64,000 nt of DNA from Streptomyces mutabilis (GTDB taxonomy: Bacteria > Actinomycetota > Actinomycetes > Streptomycetales > Streptomycetaceae): positions 186,001 to 250,000 of the forward strand of contig NZ_BMTT01000008.1 in assembly GCF_014649815.1 (NCBI RefSeq). The letters are read 5' to 3'. A model generated the notes under the pieces. The model ran no database searches and had not been told where the DNA came from. It was given only the letters and a program-made list of their open reading frames with translations. Each line of letters starts with the position of its first letter. Position 1 is the stretch's first letter. Below, piece after piece: positions 16,383 through 25,499 of the stretch. The position numbers were made by a program, and so were the translations under genes.

Positions 16383-17687
16383 TCAGGATGTCTCGTTGAT
16401 CAGCGAGTTGATCTCCGCGTCCGCCGCCTTGGTGGCCTCGGCGACCGACTTGCCCTTGAGGATGTCGAGCAGCATCGTCTCGAGGGTCTCCTTCTTCTCG
16501 ATCGCGGCCCAGCCGGGGGCGATCGGGGTGAACCAGGCGTCGGGGACGGCGTTGGCGATCGGAGCCGTCTCGGGCTTGGCCTTCAGCGGCTCCAACTGCT
16601 TGGTGTTGTTGGGCAGGATGTCCTTCTCGGCCAGCGCGGCCTGGGACTTCTCGTTGGTGAACATCGAGATCCAGTCCTGCGCCATGTCCTGCTGGTCGGA
16701 CTTGGAGACGGTGGCCAGGTCGGAACCGCCGATGAAGGAGGGCAGGGTCCTGCCCTCCGGGCCGGGCATGCCCGCGACGCCGATCTTGCCTTCCAGCTCC
16801 GGGTTGCCGTTCGTCTCGGAGTCGACGACGCTGCCGGCCTCCCAGCCGTTGCCGTAGAGCAGGGCCGCCTTCTCGTTGGCCATGACGTTGGCGTGGTCCT
16901 GCTCGTCCTTGGTCTGGTCGCCGTTGTTGTACTTCTTGACCAGGTCGACGAAGTGCTGGATGCCCTTCTGGGCCTCCGGCGTGGACAGGGCGGCCTTCCA
17001 CTCCTTGCTGCCCTCGTCGTACGAGGCGATCTCACCGCCGTACGCGGCGACGTAGGACATGGCGGCGTACCAGTAGCGGCCCGGCAGGTACAGCGCGGAG
17101 AAGGCGTTGTCCTTCTTGTACTTGTCCTGGACCTTGTCGAGAGCTTCGAGCAGGTCGGCCTCGGTCGTCGGCAGCCGGTCCGAACCGGTGCCGGCCTTGA
17201 ACATGTCCTTGTTGTAGATGGCGACGCGGGCACCGGCGTAGTACGGGACGCAGTACAGCTTGCCCTCGTACGAGCAGGTGTCCTTGAGGCCCTCGATCCA
17301 CGTGTCCGAGTTGTCGTACTTCTTGGCGTCGATCTCGCCGAGGGCACCGTTGAGGATGTAGGTCATCGTCTCGGTGTTGCCGAGCTCGACCACGTCGGGG
17401 AACGAGTCGCCGGACAGGGCGGCGTCGAGCTTCTTGGTCTTGTCCGCCCACTGCTGGTACTGGACGTTGACCTTGACCCCGGGGTACTTCTTGCTGAACT
17501 CGTCATTGGCCTGCTTGACCAGTTCGGGCCAGCTGCTCTGGGCGTCCACCATGAGCCAGACGGTGAGTTCGCCCTTGCGGTCCTCCGGGTCCTGCTTGGA
17601 CGAGCCGTTGTCGTCGGAGCCCCCGCACGCCGCGATGGATGCCATCATGCCCGCGATACCGATCGCGGCTGTCAGCTTGCGCTTCAC
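16383..17687 (-). CDS. dasA: Chitobiose/N-acetylglucosamine-binding lipoprotein DasA
   Basis: A 434-residue extracytoplasmic solute-binding protein of the CUT1 class, tethered to the outer face of the membrane. A lipobox ASIAAC (Cys21) ends the signal peptide, after which residues 23-40 are acidic and Gly/Ser rich. The rest is a two-lobe sugar-binding protein with GNTETMTYILNG and LPGRYWYAAMSYVAAYGG. Start GTG 17687 has TGAGGAGGG upstream. In S. coelicolor dasA is strongly repressed by DasR and is important for development on rich media. Two dre sites lie 91-129 bases upstream. First gene of the das operon. Confidence 0.93.
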   Translation of the reverse strand: MKRKLTAAIGIAGMMASIAACGGSDDNGSSKQDPEDRKGELTVWLMVDAQSSWPELVKQANDEFSKKYPGVKVNVQYQQWADKTKKLDAALSGDSFPDVVELGNTETMTYILNGALGEIDAKKYDNSDTWIEGLKDTCSYEGKLYCVPYYAGARVAIYNKDMFKAGTGSDRLPTTEADLLEALDKVQDKYKKDNAFSALYLPGRYWYAAMSYVAAYGGEIASYDEGSKEWKAALSTPEAQKGIQHFVDLVKKYNNGDQTKDEQDHANVMANEKAALLYGNGWEAGSVVDSETNGNPELEGKIGVAGMPGPEGRTLPSFIGGSDLATVSKSDQQDMAQDWISMFTNEKSQAALAEKDILPNNTKQLEPLKAKPETAPIANAVPDAWFTPIAPGWAAIEKKETLETMLLDILKGKSVAEATKAADAEINSLINETS

Positions 17688-17777
17688 GCCACCCTCCTCA
17701 GGGATGCCACAAACCCCCCTGCCTCCCTGCGGTTCGAGCGTGAACGCGTACCGCTCCTGGGGCCGGGACCTAAACCA

Positions 17778-17793
17778 ATGGTGTAGACCAGTA
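17778..17793. promoter_or_regulatory. dre site 1 upstream of dasA
   Basis: ATGGTGTAGACCAGTA on the plus strand (reverse TACTGGTCTACACCAT) matches the DasR consensus at 13-14 of 16 positions, 91 bases upstream of the dasA GTG. Confidence 0.8.
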
Positions 17794-17800
17794 CGGGGAG

Positions 17801-17816
17801 CTTGGCCCAGACCAAT
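17801..17816. promoter_or_regulatory. dre site 2 upstream of dasA
   Basis: CTTGGCCCAGACCAAT (reverse ATTGGTCTGGGCCAAG) has both half-sites TTGG/CCAA around a degenerate centre. It is the weaker of the two and only eight bases from site 1, which suggests cooperative binding. Confidence 0.65.
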
Positions 17817-17993
17817 AGGGCTGTCAAGGGTGTTCAACCGGGCCCCTCGCGTCCGTGACGCGACCGAGATATGCAGGGACCTTTCATTGCGCAAGCGGCA
17901 GATCGGGCGGACCGGGACCGGGTGTACCACTGCCCACCGAATGACATGCCGGTACGGTTCCGAACGCGCGTACCAGCACTGTTTGGACTGCGC

Positions 17994-18906
<913 letters not shown>

Positions 18907-19041
18907 ACCGCGTCCGTCCACACGGCCCTGACATTGCGGTTTGGGACCGATATGCGGACGAGGGCTTCCGCTGTCCTGAACCCGTCACCTACATTTCGTG
19001 CGCACTGCACGAGGTGATCAGCGAGGGGACGGAGCCACCGC

Positions 19042-19299
19042 ATGTCACAAGCCCCACCACAGAGCAGAGAACCGGTGGTGACGCCGGTGCGCGTCGTCAT
19101 CGGCCTCTGCCTGCTCGCACCGTTCGTCGCCATGATCTGGGTCGGGTCGTACGCGAAGACCGACCCCACCTTCATCGGCATCCCGTTCTTCTACTGGTAC
19201 CAGATGGCGTGGGTGATCGTCTCCACCGCGCTGACGATGATCGCCTACAAGCTGTGGCAGCGTGACCAGCGCGCCCGCCGGGAAGGCGGTTCCCGGTGA
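19042..19299 (+). CDS. DUF3311 small membrane protein
   Basis: An 85-residue protein with two hydrophobic helices (VVIGLCLLAPFVAMIWVGSY and FFYWYQMAWVIVSTALTMIAY) and a basic C-terminus. DUF3311 proteins are usually encoded directly before a sodium:solute symporter and are thought to be small accessory subunits, although a biochemical role is not established. The stop overlaps the symporter start as GTGA. A GAGGGGACGGAG ribosome binding site precedes ATG 19042. Confidence 0.85.
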   Translation: MSQAPPQSREPVVTPVRVVIGLCLLAPFVAMIWVGSYAKTDPTFIGIPFFYWYQMAWVIVSTALTMIAYKLWQRDQRARREGGSR

Positions 19300-20906
19300 A
19301 CGACGGCGTGAACGGCGTCGCACTCGCCGTCTTCATCTTCTTCTTCGTCCTCGTCACCGCCATGGGCTTCCTGGCCGCCCGCTGGCGCAAGGCCGAGAAC
19401 GAGAACAGCCTCGACGAGTGGGGTCTCGGCGGCCGCTCCTTCGGCACCTGGGTCACCTGGTTCCTGCTCGGCGGCGACCTGTACACGGCGTACACCTTCG
19501 TGGCCGTCCCGGCGGCGATCTACGCGGCGGGCGCGGCCGGCTTCTTCGCGGTGCCGTACACGATCCTGGTCTACCCGCTGATCTTCACATTCCTGCCCCG
19601 CCTGTGGTCGGTCTCCCACAAGCACGGGTACGTGACAACCTCGGACTTCGTGCGTGGCCGGTTCGGCTCGAAGGGGCTGTCGCTGGCGGTCGCGGTCACC
19701 GGCATCCTCGCCACGATGCCGTACATCGCGCTCCAGCTGGTCGGCATCCAGGCCGTGCTGGACGTGATGGGCGTCGGCGGCGGCGAGGACACCAACTGGT
19801 TCATCAAGGATCTGCCGCTGCTGATCGCCTTCGGTGTGCTGGCGGCGTACACCTACTCGTCGGGGCTGCGCGCGCCCGCGCTGATCGCGTTCGTCAAGGA
19901 CACGCTGATCTACATCGTGATCGCGGTGGCGATCATCTACATCCCGATCAAGCTCGGCGGCTTCGACGACATCTTCGCCTCGGCGAACGACAAGTTCACC
20001 GAGTCGGGCAGCGGCGGACTGGTGCCGGACCACGGCGGCCAGTGGACGTACGCCACCCTGGCGCTCGGCTCGGCGCTCGCGCTCTTCATGTACCCGCACT
20101 CGATCACCGCGACGCTGTCCTCGCGCAGCCGTGAGGTGATCCGGCGCAACACCACCATCCTGCCGCTCTACTCCCTGATGCTGGGCCTGCTGGCGCTGCT
20201 GGGCTTCATGGCGATCGCGGCCGGGGTGAAGGTGGAGAACGGGCAGCTGGCGATCCCGCAACTGTTCGAGAACATGTTCCCGGACTGGTTCGCGGGAGTG
20301 GCCTTCGCGGCGATCGGCATCGGCGCACTGGTCCCGGCGGCGATCATGTCGATCGCGGCCGCGAACCTCTTCACCCGCAACATCTACAAGGACTTCATCA
20401 AGCCGGACGCCACCCCGGCCCAGGAGACCAAGGTCTCCAAGCTGGTGTCCCTGCTGGTGAAGGTGGGCGCGCTGGTCTTCGTCCTGGGCATGGACAAGAC
20501 GGTCGCGATCAACTTCCAGCTGCTCGGCGGCATCTGGATCCTGCAGACCTTCCCGGCCCTGGTCGGCGGCCTGTTCACCCGCTGGTTCCACCGCTGGGCG
20601 CTGCTCGGCGGCTGGGCGGTCGGCATGGTCTACGGCACGGTCGCCGCGTACGGTGTCGCCTCGCCGACGCAGAAGCACTTCGGCGGCTCCTCCGACGAGA
20701 TCCCCGGCATCGGCGAGATCGGCTACATCGGCCTCACGGCCTTCGTGCTGAACGTCCTGGTCACCGTCGCCCTGACCTTCGTCCTGCGGGCGGTCAAGGC
20801 GCCCGACGGCGTCGACGAGACCGAGCCGAGCGACTACACGGCGGACGCGGGCGACCCCGGCGTCCAGGTGGAACTGCCACCGGCCACGGCGGGCTCCTCG
20901 CACTGA
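19296..20906 (+). CDS. Sodium:solute symporter (SSS family, monocarboxylate-type)
   Basis: A 536-residue transporter with about thirteen membrane segments, probably coupling Na+ entry to uptake of an organic acid (YidK/MctP-like pattern), although the substrate is not visible. The N-terminal SSS signature starts with WGLGGRSFGTWVTWFLLGGDLYTAYTF, the paired helices hosting the Na+ site, and AAIMSIAAANLFTRNIYKDF is a second conserved segment. The GTG start overlaps the DUF3311 stop, so the two are translationally coupled. A 22-base-pair hairpin just after the stop probably ends the transcript. Confidence 0.88.
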   Translation: MNDGVNGVALAVFIFFFVLVTAMGFLAARWRKAENENSLDEWGLGGRSFGTWVTWFLLGGDLYTAYTFVAVPAAIYAAGAAGFFAVPYTILVYPLIFTFLPRLWSVSHKHGYVTTSDFVRGRFGSKGLSLAVAVTGILATMPYIALQLVGIQAVLDVMGVGGGEDTNWFIKDLPLLIAFGVLAAYTYSSGLRAPALIAFVKDTLIYIVIAVAIIYIPIKLGGFDDIFASANDKFTESGSGGLVPDHGGQWTYATLALGSALALFMYPHSITATLSSRSREVIRRNTTILPLYSLMLGLLALLGFMAIAAGVKVENGQLAIPQLFENMFPDWFAGVAFAAIGIGALVPAAIMSIAAANLFTRNIYKDFIKPDATPAQETKVSKLVSLLVKVGALVFVLGMDKTVAINFQLLGGIWILQTFPALVGGLFTRWFHRWALLGGWAVGMVYGTVAAYGVASPTQKHFGGSSDEIPGIGEIGYIGLTAFVLNVLVTVALTFVLRAVKAPDGVDETEPSDYTADAGDPGVQVELPPATAGSSH

Positions 20907-20911
20907 TTCCT

Positions 20912-20959
20912 GGTACGACAACGGGCCGCCGGAGAAATCCGGCGGCCCGTTGTCGTACC
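20912..20959 (+). terminator. 22-bp perfect hairpin after the symporter gene
   Basis: Positions 20912-20933 (GGTACGACAACGGGCC...) pair perfectly with 20938-20959 around a GAAA tetraloop, without a T-run. The hairpin ends 20 bases before the GNAT gene. GNRA-type loop and length are unusually stable. Confidence 0.85.
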
Positions 20960-20979
20960 CGTCCGGCACACTCGGCGAC

Positions 20980-21486
20980 ATGGACTTCGCGATCCGGCGG
21001 GCGGCCGCCGGCGAGTACGAGACCCTCGGCGAGATCACCGCGCAGGCCTACCTCCAGGACGGACTCCTGGACTTCGGCGAGAGCGACGCGTACCTCGGGG
21101 AGCTGAGGAAGGTGGCCGAGCGGGCGGCGGCCGCCGAGGTGCTGGCCGCCGTGGCGGACGGCCGGGTGCTCGGCGGCGTGACCTTCGTGCCGTCCGGCGG
21201 CCCCATGGCCGACATCGCCCGGCCCGGCGAGGCCGAGATACGCATGCTCGCCGTCGCCCGAGAGACACGTGGACGCGGGGCCGGCGAGGCCCTGGTGCGG
21301 GCCTGCGTCGACCGTGCGCGGGCCGTCGAGGGCTGCGTGCGCGTCGTGCTGTCGACCCAGCGCGCCATGCGCCCCGCCCACCGCCTCTACGAACGGCTGG
21401 GCTTCGTCCGCACCCCCGACCGCGACTGGAACCCGCTTCCGGGGCTGGACGACATCACGCTCCTCGCCTACGCACTGACGCTCTGA
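20980..21486 (+). CDS. GNAT-family N-acetyltransferase
   Basis: A 168-residue acetyltransferase. The acetyl-CoA pyrophosphate loop is the RETRGRGAGEALVRAC segment at about residues 97-112, and the C-terminal RLYERLGFVRTPDRDW is the conserved beta-bulge region. ATG 20980 is chosen because the family core starts immediately after it (MDFAIRRA); a frame opening at 20950 would start inside the terminator hairpin. The acetyl acceptor is unknown. Sits alone between the symporter operon and the cobalamin riboswitch. Confidence 0.82.
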   Translation: MDFAIRRAAAGEYETLGEITAQAYLQDGLLDFGESDAYLGELRKVAERAAAAEVLAAVADGRVLGGVTFVPSGGPMADIARPGEAEIRMLAVARETRGRGAGEALVRACVDRARAVEGCVRVVLSTQRAMRPAHRLYERLGFVRTPDRDWNPLPGLDDITLLAYALTL

Positions 21487-21574
21487 CACCGGCGCGACGC
21501 GGCAACGCCACAGCCCGGTACACCGCAGAAGGACACAACATCTGGGGGTGCTCGCGACGCCCGGCACAAGATGT

Positions 21575-21715
21575 ATGCTCATGCTCGCTGTCGCCGCAGG
21601 GGAATCCGGTGCGAATCCGGAACTGTCCCGCAACGGTGTACTTGCGTGTGTCCGTACGTCTTCGCACGTGCGCGCACGCCTGTTCAGTCCGAGGACCTGC
21701 CGACAGTGCGCCCGG
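21575..21715 (+). promoter_or_regulatory. Cobalamin (B12) riboswitch upstream of nrdAB
   Basis: The conserved core is intact: GGGGAATCCGGTGCGAAT around 21598-21616, AACTGTCCCGCAAC at 21621-21634 and the B12 box CAGTCCGAGGACCTGCCGAC (21684-21703). The closing helix P1 can form between CTGTCG (21588-21593) and CGACAG (21701-21706). Downstream, CCCTC at 21803-21807 could pair with the GAGGG of the nrdA ribosome binding site (21828-21832), which would give translational off-switching, although this is inferred. In S. coelicolor a riboswitch of this kind shuts the class Ia reductase off when B12 is present so that the B12-dependent class II enzyme is used. Confidence 0.93.
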
Positions 21716-21842
21716 CCGCCTTGGCCCGGGTGCCATGACGTCCGGGCCTCGTGGAGTGGGCCGGTGGACGCGACGCCGTGCGCGCTCGTGAGCTGCCCCC
21801 TGCCCTCCGCCAGGCCCCGTGCCGAGCGAGGGAGTGCTCCAC

Positions 21843-24218
21843 GTGACCATCGCGCCAGCCGATCCGGCTTCAGCGACCCCGGTGACGGCGACCGGGGAAC
21901 CCGACGGACCCGGTGCCGCGCTGCTGCGGACCCTGACAGGCCTGACCGCCGACCTCCCCGACGCCGACCCCGGCCGGGTTACCGCCGCCGCGCTGCGCGG
22001 ACGGTCCGCCCGCGCGGACGAGGCCGAGCTGCGCGAGCTCGCCACCGAGGCGGCGGCCGGGCTCATTTCCGAAGACCCGGTCTACTCGAAGCTCGCCGCC
22101 CGCCTGCTGACCATCGGCATCCGCGCCGAGGCCGCCTCGCAGGGCGTCACCTCCTTCAGCGCGTCGGTCGCCACCGGTCACCGCGAGGGCCTGATCGCCG
22201 ACCGCACCGCCGCGTTCGTACGGCTGCACGCGGACCGGCTGGACGGGCTCGTCGACCCGGCCGCCGACGACCGCTTCGGTTACTTCGGGCTGCGCACCGT
22301 GTACAGCCGCTACCTGCTCCGGCACCCGATCACCCGCAAGGTCGTCGAGACGCCCCAGCACTTCATGCTGCGCGTCGCCGCCGGACTCGCCGAGGACGAC
22401 ACCACGCGGTCCGTGGACGAGGTCGCCGCGCTCCACGGCCTGATGAGCCGCCTCGACTACCTGCCCTCCTCCCCCACCCTCTTCAACTCCGGCACCCGGC
22501 ACGCCCAGATGTCGTCCTGCTACCTCCTGGACTCCCCGAAGGACGAGCTGGACTCCATCTACGACCGCTACCACCAGGTCGCCAACCTCTCCAAGCACGC
22601 CGGCGGCATCGGCATCGCCTACTCCCGCGTCCGTTCCCGCGGCTCCCTGATCCGTGGCACCAACGGCCACTCCAACGGCATCGTCCCGTTCCTGAAGACG
22701 CTGGACGCCTCGGTCGCCGCCGTGAACCAGGGCGGCCGGCGCAAGGGTGCCGCGGCGGTCTATCTGGAGACCTGGCACGCGGACATCGAGGAGTTTCTGG
22801 AGCTGCGGGACAACACCGGCGAGGACGCCCGCCGCACCCACAACCTCAACCTCGCGCACTGGGTGCCGGACGAGTTCATGCGCCGGGTGGACGCCGACGG
22901 ACCGTGGTCGCTGTTCTCACCGGCCGACGTGCCCGAGCTGGTCGACCTGTGGGGTGAGGAGTTCGACGCCGCCTACCGGACGGCCGAGGCGGCGGGGCTG
23001 GCCCGCAAGACGCTGCCCGCCCGCGAGCTGTACGGCCGGATGATGCGCACCCTCGCGCAGACCGGCAACGGCTGGATGACCTTCAAGGACACCGCCAACC
23101 GCACCGCCAACCAGACCGCCGAGCCGGGCCACGTCGTCCACTCCTCCAACCTCTGCACGGAGATTCTGGAGGTCACCGACGACGGGGAGACCGCGGTCTG
23201 CAACCTGGGCTCGGTCAACCTCGGCGCGTTCGTCGACCGGGCGGCCGGTGACATCGACTGGGAGCGGCTGGACGCCACCGTCCGCACCGCCGTCACCTTC
23301 CTGGACCGGGTCGTCGACATCAACTTCTACCCGACCGAGCAGGCGGGCCGCTCCAACGCCCGCTGGCGCCCGGTGGGTCTCGGCGCGATGGGCCTCCAGG
23401 ACGTCTTCTTCCAACTGCGCCTGCCCTTCGACTCCCCCGAGGCCAAGGCCCTCTCCACCCGCGTCGCCGAGCGGATCATGCTCGCCGCGTACGAGACCTC
23501 CGCGGACCTCGCCGAACGCAACGGCCCGCTGCCGAACTGGGAGAAGACCCGCACCGCGCGGGGTGTGCTGCACCCCGACCACTACAGCGTCCAGCACACC
23601 TGGCCGGAGCGCTGGGCGGCCCTGCGCGAGCGCATCGCCGCGACCGGGCTGCGCAACTCCCTGCTCCTGGCGATCGCCCCGACGGCGACCATCGCCTCGA
23701 TCGTGGGCGCCTACGAGTGCATCGAGCCGCAGGTGTCCAACCTGTTCAAGCGCGAGACACTGTCGGGCGAATTCCTCCAGGTCAACTCCTACCTGGTGGA
23801 CGACCTCAAGCGGCTCGGCGTGTGGGACGCCCGCACCCGCGAGGCGCTGCGCGAGGCGAACGGGTCGGTGCAGAACTTCACCTGGATCCCCGAGAACGTC
23901 CGCGCGCTGTACCGCACCGCCTGGGAGATCCCGCAGCGCGGCCTGATCGACATGGCCGCCGCCCGCACCCCGTACCTCGACCAGGCCCAGTCGCTGAACC
24001 TGTTCCTGGAGACGCCGACCATCGGGAAGCTCTCCTCGATGTACGCGTACGCCTGGAAGCAGGGCCTGAAGACCACGTACTACCTGCGCTCCCGCCCGGC
24101 GACTCGAATCGCCCGCGCCGCCGCCCGATCCACCACCGCCCCCGTGCAGGCCGGCCCCGACCCCGATGCGGTCGCCTGCTCCCTGGAAAACCCCGAGTCC
24201 TGTGAGGCCTGCCAGTAA
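21843..24218 (+). CDS. nrdA: Class Ia ribonucleoside-diphosphate reductase, large subunit NrdA
   Basis: A 791-residue catalytic subunit that reduces ribonucleotides. The active-site elements are visible: SSCYLL (redox Cys), SSNLCTEIL with the Asn-Cys-Glu catalytic trio, CNLGSVNL (second redox Cys), and a C-terminal CEACQ pair that re-reduces the active site. An N-terminal ATP-cone-like region (about 25-95) is divergent, so dATP inhibition should be tested before assuming it. GTG 21843 has GGGAG eight bases upstream. TAATG overlap couples it to nrdB. Placed under the B12 riboswitch. Confidence 0.96.
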   Translation: MTIAPADPASATPVTATGEPDGPGAALLRTLTGLTADLPDADPGRVTAAALRGRSARADEAELRELATEAAAGLISEDPVYSKLAARLLTIGIRAEAASQGVTSFSASVATGHREGLIADRTAAFVRLHADRLDGLVDPAADDRFGYFGLRTVYSRYLLRHPITRKVVETPQHFMLRVAAGLAEDDTTRSVDEVAALHGLMSRLDYLPSSPTLFNSGTRHAQMSSCYLLDSPKDELDSIYDRYHQVANLSKHAGGIGIAYSRVRSRGSLIRGTNGHSNGIVPFLKTLDASVAAVNQGGRRKGAAAVYLETWHADIEEFLELRDNTGEDARRTHNLNLAHWVPDEFMRRVDADGPWSLFSPADVPELVDLWGEEFDAAYRTAEAAGLARKTLPARELYGRMMRTLAQTGNGWMTFKDTANRTANQTAEPGHVVHSSNLCTEILEVTDDGETAVCNLGSVNLGAFVDRAAGDIDWERLDATVRTAVTFLDRVVDINFYPTEQAGRSNARWRPVGLGAMGLQDVFFQLRLPFDSPEAKALSTRVAERIMLAAYETSADLAERNGPLPNWEKTRTARGVLHPDHYSVQHTWPERWAALRERIAATGLRNSLLLAIAPTATIASIVGAYECIEPQVSNLFKRETLSGEFLQVNSYLVDDLKRLGVWDARTREALREANGSVQNFTWIPENVRALYRTAWEIPQRGLIDMAAARTPYLDQAQSLNLFLETPTIGKLSSMYAYAWKQGLKTTYYLRSRPATRIARAAARSTTAPVQAGPDPDAVACSLENPESCEACQ

Positions 24219-25249
24219 TGACCACCGAGACCCCTCAGACCCCCGCCACCAAGAACCTGCTCGACCCGGGCTTCGAGCTGACCCTGCGGCCCATGCGCTA
24301 CCCCGACTTCTACGAGCGCTACCGGGACGCCATCAAGAACACCTGGCACGTCGAGGAGGTCGACCTCCACTCGGACGTCGCCGACCTGGCGAAGCTCAGC
24401 CCCGAGGAGCAGCACCTGATCGGGCGGCTGGTGGCCTTCTTCGCCACCGGCGACTCGATCGTCGCGAACAACCTGGTGCTCACCCTCTACAAGCACATCA
24501 ACTCCCCCGAGGCGCGGCTGTACCTGTCCCGCCAGCTCTTCGAGGAGGCCGTGCACGTCCAGTTCTACCTGACACTGCTGGACACCTACCTGCCCGACCC
24601 GGACGACCGAGCCGCCGCCTTCGCGGCCGTGGAGAACATCCCCTCGATCCGGGAGAAGGCCGAGTTCTGCTTCAAGTGGATGGACTCGGTCGAGTCGATC
24701 GATCGCCTGGAGACCCAGGCCGACCGCCGCCGTTTCCTGCTGAACCTCATCTGCTTCGCGGCGTGCATCGAGGGTCTGTTCTTCTACGGCGCCTTCGCCT
24801 ACGTCTACTGGTTCCGCAGCCGGGGCCTGCTGCACGGCCTGGCCACCGGCACCAACTGGGTGTTCCGGGACGAGACGATGCACATGTCCTTCGCCTTCGA
24901 CGTGGTCGACACCGTGCGCAAGGAGGAGCCGGAGCTCTTCGACGACCGGCTCCAGCAGGAGGTCACCGACATGCTGCGGGAGGCCGTCGAGGCCGAGCTG
25001 CAGTTCGCGCGCGACCTGTGCGGTGACGGTCTCCCCGGGATGAACACCGACTCGATGCGGCAGTACCTGGAGTGCGTGGCCGATCAGCGCCTGACGCGGC
25101 TCGGCTTCGCCCCGGTGTACGGCTCCGAGAACCCCTTCTCCTTCATGGAGCTGCAGGGCGTTCAGGAGTTGACCAACTTCTTCGAGCGGCGTCCCTCGGC
25201 ATACCAGGTGGCGGTGGAGGGCACCGTCGACCTGGACGAGGACTTCTGA
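24218..25249 (+). CDS. nrdB: Class Ia ribonucleotide reductase small (radical) subunit NrdB
   Basis: A 343-residue diiron-tyrosyl radical protein. Ligands and radical site follow the class Ia order: ATGDSIVANN (Asp), EEAVHVQFY (Glu, His and the radical Tyr seven residues after the Glu), CIEGLFFYG (Glu) and DETMHMSF (Glu and His). The C-terminal end LDEDF resembles the tail that docks into NrdA. The A of its ATG is the last base of the nrdA stop. Its 3' end overlaps a small antisense reading frame. Cytoplasmic. Confidence 0.96.
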   Translation: MTTETPQTPATKNLLDPGFELTLRPMRYPDFYERYRDAIKNTWHVEEVDLHSDVADLAKLSPEEQHLIGRLVAFFATGDSIVANNLVLTLYKHINSPEARLYLSRQLFEEAVHVQFYLTLLDTYLPDPDDRAAAFAAVENIPSIREKAEFCFKWMDSVESIDRLETQADRRRFLLNLICFAACIEGLFFYGAFAYVYWFRSRGLLHGLATGTNWVFRDETMHMSFAFDVVDTVRKEEPELFDDRLQQEVTDMLREAVEAELQFARDLCGDGLPGMNTDSMRQYLECVADQRLTRLGFAPVYGSENPFSFMELQGVQELTNFFERRPSAYQVAVEGTVDLDEDF

Positions 25250-25407
25250 GCCTGCCTCTCCACCCCGTCCTGCTCCTGGGCCTCCCTGATCTGACGGTCG
25301 ATGCGCCTGTCGCGCACGATGCCGATCACCGACGGGAGGACCATGAGGACCAGGAGTCCGAAGGTCACGAGCATTCCGATCAGGGCTTCTGCCTGGTTTC
25401 CGGTCAT
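25162..25407 (-). CDS. Small single-helix membrane protein, partly antisense to nrdB
   Basis: An 81-residue reading frame on the strand opposite nrdB. It has one strong hydrophobic helix (ALIGMLVTFGLLVLMVLPSVIGIV, residues 8-31) followed by a charged stretch RDRRIDRQIREAQEQDG and a polar tail encoded antisense to the last 88 bases of nrdB. The segment up to residue 52 lies in the gap between nrdB and nrdS. The ATG at 25407 has no obvious ribosome binding site. I do not recognise it; a short tail-anchored-like protein of this design is common in Streptomyces gaps. Could also be chance, as GC-rich antisense frames are long. Confidence 0.45.
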   Translation of the reverse strand: MTGNQAEALIGMLVTFGLLVLMVLPSVIGIVRDRRIDRQIREAQEQDGVERQAQKSSSRSTVPSTATWYAEGRRSKKLVNS

Positions 25408-25437
25408 GACACCACTGTCGCGCCGGATACTCCTTAC

Positions 25438-25457
25438 CGGCAGTGGCGGGACTGCCG
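25438..25457. promoter_or_regulatory. Inverted repeat CGGCAGT-N6-ACTGCCG upstream of nrdS
   Basis: CGGCAGT (25438-25444) and ACTGCCG (25451-25457) are perfect inverted arms around GGCGGG, 42 bases before the nrdS ATG and between nrdS and the small minus-strand gene. Candidate autoregulatory site for NrdS or a promoter-proximal operator. Confidence 0.55.
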
Positions 25458-25499
25458 TAGGACCTCGATTTCCTGCCACTTCCGAGGCACACTGGCGAC

